Shown here piece after piece: positions 1 through 5,038 of a stretch of DNA of 5,038 nt (the first letter of the stretch is position 1; every line of letters starts with the position of its first letter). Source of the stretch: Methylovulum sp. (GTDB lineage Bacteria > Pseudomonadota > Gammaproteobacteria > Methylococcales > Methylomonadaceae); the NCBI GenBank assembly GCA_028713595.1, contig JAQTNZ010000259.1:1-5038 (forward strand), read 5' to 3'. The position numbers were made by a program, and so were the translations under genes. The notes below the pieces were generated by a model. That model did not search any database. It worked only from the letters and a program-made list of their open reading frames with translations, and was not told the origin of the DNA.

Positions 1-1
1 G

Positions 2-490
2 GGGGTTGCCGTGCAACTGGGCTTGGATAGCCCCGCCAAAAAACCGGCAGGGCCGCCCAGCGCCGCCCTGAACGCCGCCGAACAGCAACAATGGCAAGTG
101 ATATGGCAACAATGGCAAAGCTCGCTGGCAAAAGCCATTAACAGCTTAGGCCAAGATGAACACAACCAAGCTTTGCAGGCAACCTTGACCAACATGCTGC
201 AAGCCTCTGGTACGGCCTTTCAGGCAGGTCTGACAGGCCAAGATACAGGCGGGGATGATCCGGTGCGGACATTTTTTAGCCAATCATGGGAACAACTGGC
301 TCCGCAACTGAAACAACTGGGCAAGCAAATGCCGGGATTGGACGGCTTTAATTATTTGGGCATGATCGCCGCCACCGATGTCATGTACGAATTGGACAAT
401 AAGGTCGCACCCTTAGGGATTACCTTGACATCGGATGGTTTGCGCAAGTTGGCACGATTGTTGATTGCAGGAAAACAACAACGGACATAA
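2..490 (+). CDS. C-terminal part of an unrecognised hypothetical protein, open at the left edge
   Basis: I do not recognise this protein. The frame is open back to base 2 with no stop, so the gene probably begins upstream. A GTG at 11 is the first possible start, with a G-run just before it (1-5), but the spacing is too short to call it a start with confidence. Counting from that GTG, 159 residues are visible. Residues 1-22 are Pro/Ala-rich like a linker. Residues 24-36 are Gln/Trp-rich with a seven-residue internal repeat (QQWQ...QQWQ). The second half looks like an amphipathic helical domain: a stretch with SQSWEQLAPQLKQLGKQMPG, then GMIAATDVMYELDNK, then a basic end (LRKLARLLIAGK). There are no cysteines, and no membrane segment or signal peptide in the visible part. 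The TAA stop lies inside a hexanucleotide repeat array. It is 107 bases from the next gene, so co-transcription is uncertain. Confidence 0.7.
   Translation, partial: GVAVQLGLDSPAKKPAGPPSAALNAAEQQQWQVIWQQWQSSLAKAINSLGQDEHNQALQATLTNMLQASGTAFQAGLTGQDTGGDDPVRTFFSQSWEQLAPQLKQLGKQMPGLDGFNYLGMIAATDVMYELDNKVAPLGITLTSDGLRKLARLLIAGKQQRT
85..118 (+). repeat. 13-bp in-frame direct repeat encoding a Gln/Trp heptad
   Basis: The 13-mer GCAACAATGGCAA occurs at 85-97 and again at 106-118, exactly 21 bases (seven codons) apart. It encodes QQWQ twice with VIW between, giving a heptad-spaced Gln/Trp helix. It may be a small in-frame duplication or simply repeated use of the same codons. No function is known. 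Confidence 0.6.
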
Positions 491-527
491 GCATAAGCAT
501 AACCATTACCCTGACCCTGACCCTGAC
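486..527 (+). repeat. Degenerate hexanucleotide tandem array, seven units, overlapping a stop codon
   Basis: Seven consecutive units lie in perfect 6-base register: CATAAG, CATAAG, CATAAC, CATTAC, CCTGAC, CCTGAC, CCTGAC. The unit changes stepwise along the array, and the last three copies are identical. The array begins inside the TAA (488-490) that ends the upstream gene. In that reading frame it supplies further stops at 494, 500, 512, 518 and 524. It ends 70 bases before the DUF4124 start codon. The pattern looks like a slipped-strand microsatellite. Whether it is variable or has a regulatory role is not shown by the sequence. Confidence 0.75.
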
Positions 528-597
528 CAATATCCCAGCTTATGGCGGGAATTATCGGTTAGCTTGCAAATCTAATAAACATATTGGAGAAAAGCAA

Positions 598-1131
598 ATG
601 AACAAAATCATGTCAGTTTTTCTGTTGATTTTTTTGGGAACCGCCCTGTCACCCGCACAAGCTGAAGAGGTTTTTAAATGTATTATTGATTATAAAACCG
701 TTTATCAGACTGACCCGTGTCCGGCCACGGCGATTAAAACGGAAGAAATTGAGATTAAACAAAAAGACCCTGCCAAAGAAGCCGAGGCGCAAGCCAAACT
801 AAAAGCTTGGGAAGATGATTTTAACAAACGGGAAGCTACGGAAAAAAAAGCCCAACAAGAGCGGCAGGCAGAACTGGACCGGCAAGCGGCTATTAACGCC
901 CTTAACCGCAATGCCAAAGCGGAAGAAGATTTTGCCGCCGCACAACGGCAACGGAACGAGTTCAACCACTCCTTTTACGGTTACGGTTATAACCCGCCTT
1001 ACAATGCGGCACCTGGCGGCTATTACTTTGATGGTTTCAACTACCCATGGCATCCCAGACACGAATGGCAAAGACCGCACGTTGTCAGGCCACAACCGCA
1101 ACCAGAATACAGAGGCCGTTTAGCACGGTGA
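598..1131 (+). CDS. Secreted/periplasmic DUF4124 domain-containing protein
   Basis: This 177-residue exported protein belongs to the DUF4124 group, whose function is unknown. Residues 1-22 form a typical Sec signal peptide: a Lys near the start, a hydrophobic core (VFLLIFLG) and an AQA cleavage site before EE. Residues 24-42 are the DUF4124 signature, VFKC....KTVYQTDPCP, with a cysteine pair C28/C41 that could form a disulfide in the periplasm. Residues about 50-125 are highly charged (Glu, Lys, Gln, Arg, Ala) and likely form a long helix or coiled coil. The tail from about 126 is rich in Tyr, Gly, Pro, His and Trp (YGYGYNPPYN, then GGYYFDGFNYPWHP) and looks disordered; it is longer than the DUF4124 core requires. 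The start is supported by GGAGA at 586-590, seven bases upstream. Its stop is 32 bases before selO, so joint transcription is possible. The family call is firm; the role is unknown. Confidence 0.88.
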   Translation: MNKIMSVFLLIFLGTALSPAQAEEVFKCIIDYKTVYQTDPCPATAIKTEEIEIKQKDPAKEAEAQAKLKAWEDDFNKREATEKKAQQERQAELDRQAAINALNRNAKAEEDFAAAQRQRNEFNHSFYGYGYNPPYNAAPGGYYFDGFNYPWHPRHEWQRPHVVRPQPQPEYRGRLAR

Positions 1132-1163
1132 TACCCCATTAACTTACCCGATTAACCACAAGC

Positions 1164-2780
1164 ATGATTGAAAAACATCCGCACCCGTTATTAGCCCCCT
1201 TAAACTTTGATAACTCATTCGTCCGCGAATTGCCCGCCGACCCTGAGCCACTCAATTATCGCCGCCAAGTCTTGGGAGCCTGTTATTCTAAAGTGCAGCC
1301 CACCCCCGTCAGCCAACCACAGGTGGTGGCATCGGCATGGGAAGTAGCCAAGTTACTGGATTTGCCACCCACTGCCTGTGACAGCGAGGCGTTTGCCCAC
1401 ATATTTGCCGGCAATACTCTAGCAGAAGGTATGGAAGCTTATGCGACCTGTTACGGCGGCCACCAATTTGGCAGTTGGGCGGGGCAACTGGGCGATGGCC
1501 GCGCCATTAATTTGGGCGAAGTGGTCAACCAAGCGGGCGAGCGTTGGACGTTGCAACTGAAAGGCGCCGGCCCTACGCCCTACTCGCGCACCGCTGACGG
1601 TTTGGCGGTATTGCGCTCTTCGGTGCGGGAATTTTTATGCAGCGAAGCCATGTTCCATTTAGGCGTACCCACCACCCGCGCCTTAAGCTTGGTCTTGACT
1701 GGCGATACGGTCATCCGTGATATGTTTTATGACGGCAACCCTAAAGCCGAACTGGGGGCGGTGGTCTGCCGGGTCGCCCCGTCATTCACCCGTTTTGGCA
1801 GTTTCCAAATTTTTGCCGCACGCGGCGATTTGACGGTGCTTAAGCAACTGGTTGATTACACGATACGCACTGACTTCCCGCACCTAGGCGCACCCTCCCC
1901 CGCCGTTTATCTGCAATGGTATGAAGAGGTTTGCCGCCGCACCGCTAACATGATTGTGCATTGGCAACGGGTAGGCTTTGTGCATGGGGTCATGAACACT
2001 GACAACATGTCGATTTTGGGGTTGACTATAGACTATGGCCCTTACGGTTGGCTGGAAGGTTTTGACCTAAACTGGACTCCCAACACCACCGATGCCGCCG
2101 ACCGCCGCTACCGCTTCGGCAACCAGCCGGCAATTGCTTTTTGGAATTTGGGGCAATTGGCAAACGCCATTTTCCCCTTGCTGGACAGCGAAGACATCGC
2201 CCCCCTGCAAGCCGCGCTCAATACTTACCAGCAAACCTTTGCCAACGGCTGGCAAGCCATGATGGCAAACAAACTGGGCTTGGAACGCTTTAACCCCGAC
2301 AGCGATTATGAGTTATGCACAGAATTGCTCACTCTCTTGCAAAGTGTTGAAACCGACATGACGCTATTTTTCCGCCATTTGGCCGATCTGGACAGCCACG
2401 CAGGCCACGCCGATGATGCGCAGCTAATGTCGCCCTTGCTGGCTGCCTATTACCTGCCCGAACATATCACCCCCGACTACCAAGCACGGTTAGGGGCATG
2501 GCTTAGGGCTTACCTTGGGCGCGTCCGCACCGATGCCGTGCCGGATGATGTGCGCCGCCAACGCATGAACGCGGTCAACCCCAAATATGTGCTACGCAAC
2601 TACCTCGCCCAACTCGCCATAGACCAAGCCGAACAAGGTGATTTTAGCAAAGTCCATGAATTGCTGGAGCTGTTGCGCCACCCTTATGATGAACAGCCGG
2701 ACAAGGAAGCTTTTGCCGCCAAACGCCCCGATTGGGCCAGGCAACGGGCGGGATGCTCGATGTTATCGTGCAGTTCCTGA
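1164..2780 (+). CDS. selO: Protein adenylyltransferase SelO (YdiU/UPF0061 family)
   Basis: SelO is a pseudokinase-fold enzyme that binds ATP in a flipped orientation and transfers AMP to Ser, Thr or Tyr of target proteins; in studied species it is linked to redox stress and protein glutathionylation. This 538-residue copy is complete and longer than the 478-residue E. coli protein. Residues matching those described for Pseudomonas syringae SelO are all present: K133 ([12 protein letters not shown]), E156 (VREFLCSE), R203 and R210 (CRVAPSFTR), D280/N281 (MNTDNMS) and the metal-binding D290 (DYG). The C-terminus is the family signature GCSMLSCSS, with C536 where the human protein has selenocysteine. 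Position 306, in the activation loop, is Pro where E. coli has Cys272, so that disulfide cannot form. ATG 1164 is the first start after an in-frame stop at 1140, but it has no clear Shine-Dalgarno sequence. A second in-frame stop (TAA) follows the TGA directly. NTF2-like gene follows by 18 bases. Confidence 0.97.
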   Translation: MIEKHPHPLLAPLNFDNSFVRELPADPEPLNYRRQVLGACYSKVQPTPVSQPQVVASAWEVAKLLDLPPTACDSEAFAHIFAGNTLAEGMEAYATCYGGHQFGSWAGQLGDGRAINLGEVVNQAGERWTLQLKGAGPTPYSRTADGLAVLRSSVREFLCSEAMFHLGVPTTRALSLVLTGDTVIRDMFYDGNPKAELGAVVCRVAPSFTRFGSFQIFAARGDLTVLKQLVDYTIRTDFPHLGAPSPAVYLQWYEEVCRRTANMIVHWQRVGFVHGVMNTDNMSILGLTIDYGPYGWLEGFDLNWTPNTTDAADRRYRFGNQPAIAFWNLGQLANAIFPLLDSEDIAPLQAALNTYQQTFANGWQAMMANKLGLERFNPDSDYELCTELLTLLQSVETDMTLFFRHLADLDSHAGHADDAQLMSPLLAAYYLPEHITPDYQARLGAWLRAYLGRVRTDAVPDDVRRQRMNAVNPKYVLRNYLAQLAIDQAEQGDFSKVHELLELLRHPYDEQPDKEAFAAKRPDWARQRAGCSMLSCSS

Positions 2781-2787
2781 TAATTTT

Positions 2788-2792
2788 GGAGA
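2788..2792 (+). promoter_or_regulatory. Ribosome binding site GGAGA of the NTF2-like gene
   Basis: GGAGA lies six bases before ATG 2799 and nine before the adjacent ATG 2802. Both spacings work, so the start could be either, differing by one Met. The same GGAGAAAA context precedes the DUF4124 gene at 586. Confidence 0.7.
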
Positions 2793-2798
2793 AAAACT

Positions 2799-3161
2799 AT
2801 GATGACCCAAACCCAAGCCGACACCTTGGCGGCACACTGGCTTACTGCGTGGAACCAACACGATCTCAGCCAAATCTTAGCCCATTATGCCGATGGCATT
2901 GAATTTACCAGCCCGTTTGTCGTGGCTTTGCAACATCAAGCAGACGGTAGCCTGCATGGCAAAGCCGCCTTGGCGGAATATTTTGCCCAAGGTTTGGCAA
3001 AATACCCTGATCTGACCTTCCAGCTCCATCATATACTGGCCGGCGTCAATAGCGTCACCTTGGTCTATACCAGCGTCAATGGCTTGCTGGCCGCCGAGGT
3101 GATGGAAGTCAACGCCGAGAGCTTGATCTGTCGGGTGCAGGCGCATTATTGCGGATTCTAA
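2799..3161 (+). CDS. NTF2/SnoaL-like fold small protein (nuclear transport factor 2 family)
   Basis: This 120-residue cytoplasmic protein has the alpha+beta cone fold of the NTF2/SnoaL superfamily, which includes small-molecule isomerases, cyclases and non-catalytic ligand-binding proteins. Hallmarks are the N-terminal helix with AAHWLTAWNQHDL (residues 11-23), then ILAHYADGIEFTSPF (26-40), a helix KAALAEYFAQGLAKYPDL in mid-protein, and a final beta stretch covering SVTLVYTSVNGLLAAEVM and the HYCGF end. The length is normal for a single-domain member. There is no signal peptide or membrane segment. Catalytic residues cannot be assigned, so no reaction is proposed. It starts 18 bases after the selO stop with its own good ribosome site, which indicates an operon with selO and perhaps a related stress role (inference). 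The 3' end lies within a short palindrome. Confidence 0.88.
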   Translation: MMTQTQADTLAAHWLTAWNQHDLSQILAHYADGIEFTSPFVVALQHQADGSLHGKAALAEYFAQGLAKYPDLTFQLHHILAGVNSVTLVYTSVNGLLAAEVMEVNAESLICRVQAHYCGF

Positions 3162-3187
3162 GAATCCATGCCGACAAACCCAGTCGG
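3153..3187. terminator. Possible weak bidirectional terminator: two small hairpins between convergent genes
   Basis: GGATTCT (3153-3159) and AGAATCC (3161-3167) form a near-perfect palindrome centred on the stop codon of the NTF2-like gene. Just after it, CCGAC (3171-3175) pairs with GTCGG (3183-3187) around a seven-base loop. Neither is followed by a T-run on either strand, so these are not canonical intrinsic terminators. Their position in the 48-base convergent gap makes some role in ending both transcripts plausible but unproven. Confidence 0.3.
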
Positions 3188-3209
3188 AATGAGGTAAGAG
3201 CGAGAGGAT

Positions 3210-3983
3210 TTAAGCGGAAATATCGATAAAACCATGCAGTCCGCGCTTGGACTTGACCGCCAGCCATTCTTTCAGCATCAATAATTCTTCGCTGTCCTGC
3301 AAACCCTCCAAACTTTGTTTGTGCCGAAGTAAGCGGAACGCAGCGGCCAACACCTTATAACGCTCGCCAGTAATGCCTGCCCGCCTTAAGCCCACCGTGT
3401 TAAGCTTGTAATGCTTGGCGGGCCGTCCGCCGATTAAGGTAAAAGGGATGACATCCATATTCAGGCCGGTAGTGCCCTGCACTATCGCAAACGCCCCGAT
3501 ACGGCAAAATTGGTGCACCACCACCCCACCCCCCATAAAGACGTTGTTGCCGACTTGGACGTGACCGCCTATCGCCACATTGTTGGCAAAAATGGTCTTG
3601 TCACCGACCGTGCAATCATGGGCGACATGGCTATTGTTCATAAAATAACAGCCTGAGCCTATGCGGGTTTCAGCATCGGCCTTGCTGGCACGGTGGGCGG
3701 TAAAACCCTCGCGGAACACATTGTTGTCCCCACAAATCAACCACGAAACCGTTTCCGCCTTAAAGCTGGTGTCCTGCGGCAAATCACCCAAAACCGCGTG
3801 CGGGTGCAGGATATTGCCCGCGCCCATTTTCACATAAGGCTGCACCACGGCATGGGCGCCGATATTACAGTTATCGCCGATTGCCACCGCGCTTTCGATG
3901 ACAGCAAACGGGCCGACAGTGACGTTGTCGCCCAATTTGGCATCACTGGCAATGTAGGCGGTGGGATGGATAAGGCTTGTCAT
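3210..3983 (-). CDS. lpxA: LpxA-family acyl-ACP--UDP-N-acetylglucosamine O-acyltransferase, divergent stand-alone copy
   Basis: LpxA transfers a 3-hydroxyacyl chain from acyl carrier protein to UDP-GlcNAc, the first step of lipid A synthesis, as a cytoplasmic homotrimer. This 257-residue protein (E. coli LpxA has 262) starts with hexapeptide repeats of a left-handed beta helix (IHPTAYI, LGDNVTVGPF, VAIGDNCNIG) to about residue 190, then a helical C-terminal domain. The catalytic base is H122 in NSHVAHDCTVG (E. coli H125), with H119, H141 (GGHV) and H157 (VHQF) also matching. G170 matches E. coli G173, the ruler residue that allows long acyl chains. Oddities: E. coli E200 and R205 in the nucleotide-sugar pocket correspond to V197 and A202 (NTVGLRRAG), and HRGT is HRAS. 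No lpxD, fabZ or lpxB is next to it, so it may be a paralogue. Start ATG at 3983 has only a weak GGAC-type ribosome site. The family is certain; the exact substrate is not. Confidence 0.87.
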   Translation of the reverse strand: MTSLIHPTAYIASDAKLGDNVTVGPFAVIESAVAIGDNCNIGAHAVVQPYVKMGAGNILHPHAVLGDLPQDTSFKAETVSWLICGDNNVFREGFTAHRASKADAETRIGSGCYFMNNSHVAHDCTVGDKTIFANNVAIGGHVQVGNNVFMGGGVVVHQFCRIGAFAIVQGTTGLNMDVIPFTLIGGRPAKHYKLNTVGLRRAGITGERYKVLAAAFRLLRHKQSLEGLQDSEELLMLKEWLAVKSKRGLHGFIDISA

Positions 3984-4019
3984 GGTTAATGTCCGTTTAG
4001 GTTTGCTAGGTTGTTGGCC

Positions 4020-4047
4020 ATCTTAAATCGCCAATGAAGAGTGTAAG
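4020..4047 (-). promoter_or_regulatory. Weak candidate sigma70 promoter for the LpxA-like gene
   Basis: On the minus strand, CTTACA (4047-4042) and TAAGAT (4025-4020) are 16 bases apart, each matching the sigma70 consensus at four of six positions. This would start transcription about 25-30 bases before the ATG at 3983. It is the best candidate I found, but matches of this quality occur by chance. Confidence 0.25.
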
Positions 4048-4089
4048 TTGCGCTATTGATATAACGTCAGGAAAAATAGAAACAGTTTA

Positions 4090-4117
4090 TTTACCAAAAA
4101 TATTCTTAGGCTATAAT
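4090..4117 (+). promoter_or_regulatory. Probable sigma70 promoter for the SWIM zinc-finger gene
   Basis: A perfect -10 box TATAAT lies at 4112-4117. TTTACC at 4090-4095, 16 bases upstream, matches the -35 consensus at four of six positions. The surroundings are AT-rich. Initiation near 4124 would give a leader of about 40 bases before the ATG at 4166. Confidence 0.6.
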
Positions 4118-4152
4118 TAAGTTGCCCGCTTTAGATAACAACAATAAAAGGC

Positions 4153-4202
4153 CGCACCTGATACTATGAACAGGGAACAAATACTGGCGCTCGCACCTGA
4201 TA
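4153..4202 (+). repeat. 11-bp direct repeat flanking the SWIM gene start codon
   Basis: CGCACCTGATA occurs at 4153-4163, just before the ATG, and again at 4192-4202, inside the coding region, 39 bases apart start to start. Both copies are on the sense strand. It could be a paired operator or mRNA-binding site, or chance. Confidence 0.4.
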
Positions 4203-5038
4203 GTGCCTCGATAACCGCCGCAAAAACACTCGGTAACGTCAAAACGTGGCCGTTGCTGGGCTTTAATGACCGCGCCATCTGGGGCGAGTGCAAAGGCAGC
4301 GGCTCCAAACCTTACCAAACGCGGATAGACTTAAGCGGCAACGCCTTTAAATGCTCCTGTCCTAGCCGTAAGTTTCCCTGCAAACATGGCTTGGCCTTGT
4401 ACCTATTGTATAGTGACGATCCGCAACACTTTAGCCAACAACCCGAAGAGCCGCCTTGGGTGGCGGAGTGGTTGTCGGCAAGACATGGGCAAGGTGCAAA
4501 AGCCCAAAAAACACCCGCCAGCAACAAGCCCATCGACCGCAAAGCCCAAGAGAAACGCCAGCAACAGCGTGATGCACAAATCCTGCAAGGCTTGGCGGAA
4601 CTGGGCTTATGGCTGGAAGACAGTGTCCGTATCGGCTTTGCCGAACTGACCTTAAAACCGTTACGCTATTGGGACGGGCTGGCGGCACGGATGGTTGATG
4701 CCAAAGCGCCGGGTTTGGCGGCGCGTATCCGTAAATTAAGCGCCTTGGCACTGCAAAAAGGCGATAATTTAAACCTGTTTGCCCAAGAAATAGCCCGCTT
4801 GCATTTATTGGTCAAAGCCTATCCGCACCGTGACCAGTTACCCGCCGAAACCTGTGCCGACATTAACCAACTGATCGGCGTGTCCCTACGCGAAGAAGAT
4901 GTGCTAAAAACTCCGGCGGTCAACGACGAGTGGCTGGTGTTGGCAAGCCGTTACAGCGAAGAAAATGCGCTGGTCACCCACGAAGTTTGGTTGGCGGGGG
5001 TCAACACCGGACAGCTGGCCAAATTGCTGCATTTTGCC
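4166..5038 (+). CDS. SWIM zinc finger family protein, N-terminal part, runs off the right edge
   Basis: The frame is open from ATG 4166 to the last base (291 codons visible, no stop), so the protein is truncated by the window. An in-frame TAA at 4145 with no other start codon in between fixes the start at 4166. There is no good Shine-Dalgarno sequence: AAGG at 4148-4151 is about 14 bases away. Residues 28-62 (WPLLGFNDRAIWGECKGSG, then YQTRIDL) lead into the SWIM zinc site C63-x-C65-x6-C72-x-H74 (CSCPSRKFPCKH), which binds zinc and usually mediates DNA or protein contacts. Residues about 105-135 are a charged linker, followed by helical sequence (LQGLAELGLWLED and onwards). This architecture matches SWIM proteins encoded with MoxR AAA+ ATPases and VWA proteins in bacterial clusters such as yeh (YehQ with YehL/YehP); the neighbours would lie outside the window. 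A strong promoter-like site precedes it. The domain call is firm; the system is inferred. Confidence 0.9.
   Translation, partial: MNREQILALAPDSASITAAKTLGNVKTWPLLGFNDRAIWGECKGSGSKPYQTRIDLSGNAFKCSCPSRKFPCKHGLALYLLYSDDPQHFSQQPEEPPWVAEWLSARHGQGAKAQKTPASNKPIDRKAQEKRQQQRDAQILQGLAELGLWLEDSVRIGFAELTLKPLRYWDGLAARMVDAKAPGLAARIRKLSALALQKGDNLNLFAQEIARLHLLVKAYPHRDQLPAETCADINQLIGVSLREEDVLKTPAVNDEWLVLASRYSEENALVTHEVWLAGVNTGQLAKLLHFA

Noticed and set aside
491..597. Intrinsic terminator or strong promoter between the first gene and the DUF4124 gene.
   Set aside because: Only weak CCC/GGG pairing near 534-552 without a T-run, and a TAATAA at 573-578 with no acceptable -35 partner; not enough to annotate.
705..1123. 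Antisense and +1-frame reading frames of 86-102 codons inside the DUF4124 gene.
   Set aside because: They have the Ser/Cys/Arg-rich composition expected from reading a Glu/Lys/Gln-rich coding region in the wrong frame, with no initiation signals.
2313..2321. TTATGCACA, a match to the DnaA box consensus.
   Set aside because: It is a single box inside the selO coding sequence with no neighbouring boxes, AT-rich unwinding region or replication genes, so chance is the simplest explanation.
2760..2783. Possible selenocysteine UGA at the end of selO, since eukaryotic SelO carries Sec near its C-terminus.
   Set aside because: The Sec position is an ordinary TGC (Cys536). The TGA follows two serines, exactly where the family ends, and is backed by an in-frame TAA; no SECIS-like structure is needed.
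3693..3989. 98-codon plus-strand reading frame opposite the LpxA-like gene.
   Set aside because: It lies wholly antisense to a well-supported gene, has no ribosome site and no recognisable domain; it is a shadow of the hexapeptide-repeat gene.
4106..4751. Several minus-strand and alternate-frame reading frames of 61-106 codons over the SWIM gene start.
   Set aside because: The plus-strand SWIM frame has a clear CxCx6CxH domain across the same region; the others have biased composition and no domain or start signals.

Overview
The window looks like ordinary chromosomal DNA from a Gram-negative proteobacterium, most likely a gammaproteobacterium. The evidence is an exported DUF4124 protein with a standard signal peptide, a lipid A-type acyltransferase (LpxA family), a proteobacterial SelO pseudokinase and GGAGA ribosome binding sites. 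The CAA/TTG-rich codon use and the gene mix would fit a methanotroph-like gammaproteobacterium such as Methylococcales, but that is only an impression. There are no RNA genes, transposases, CRISPR arrays or phage genes. 

Layout: (1) The first 490 bases are the 3' part of an unrecognised plus-strand gene that is open at the left edge. (2) A short intergenic region starts with a drifting hexanucleotide tandem array that overlaps the stop codon of that gene. (3) Next are three plus-strand genes with short gaps: a secreted DUF4124 protein (598-1131), the protein adenylyltransferase SelO (1164-2780) and a small NTF2/SnoaL-fold protein (2799-3161). The last two are only 18 bases apart and very likely share a transcript. 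(4) A short convergent region holds two small hairpins, followed on the minus strand by a stand-alone LpxA-family acyltransferase (3210-3983). (5) A 182-base divergent intergenic region carries a perfect TATAAT -10 box facing right. (6) A SWIM zinc-finger gene starts at 4166 and runs off the right edge with no stop, so a search limited to complete ORFs would miss it.

How the genes work together: SelO transfers AMP to proteins and is linked to oxidative stress. The NTF2-like partner has no known substrate but is tightly coupled to it. The LpxA-like enzyme sits outside the usual lpxD-fabZ-lpxA-lpxB cluster and has changes at two expected UDP-GlcNAc pocket positions, so it may be a paralogue with a modified sugar-nucleotide substrate. 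The SWIM protein resembles the lead genes of bacterial MoxR AAA+ ATPase / VWA-domain clusters (YehL-type), so the most interesting system probably begins at the right edge and continues outside the window. Nothing here proves a new system. The points most worth checking are the hexamer array, the SelO lacking its activation-loop cysteine, the divergent LpxA and the start of the SWIM locus.
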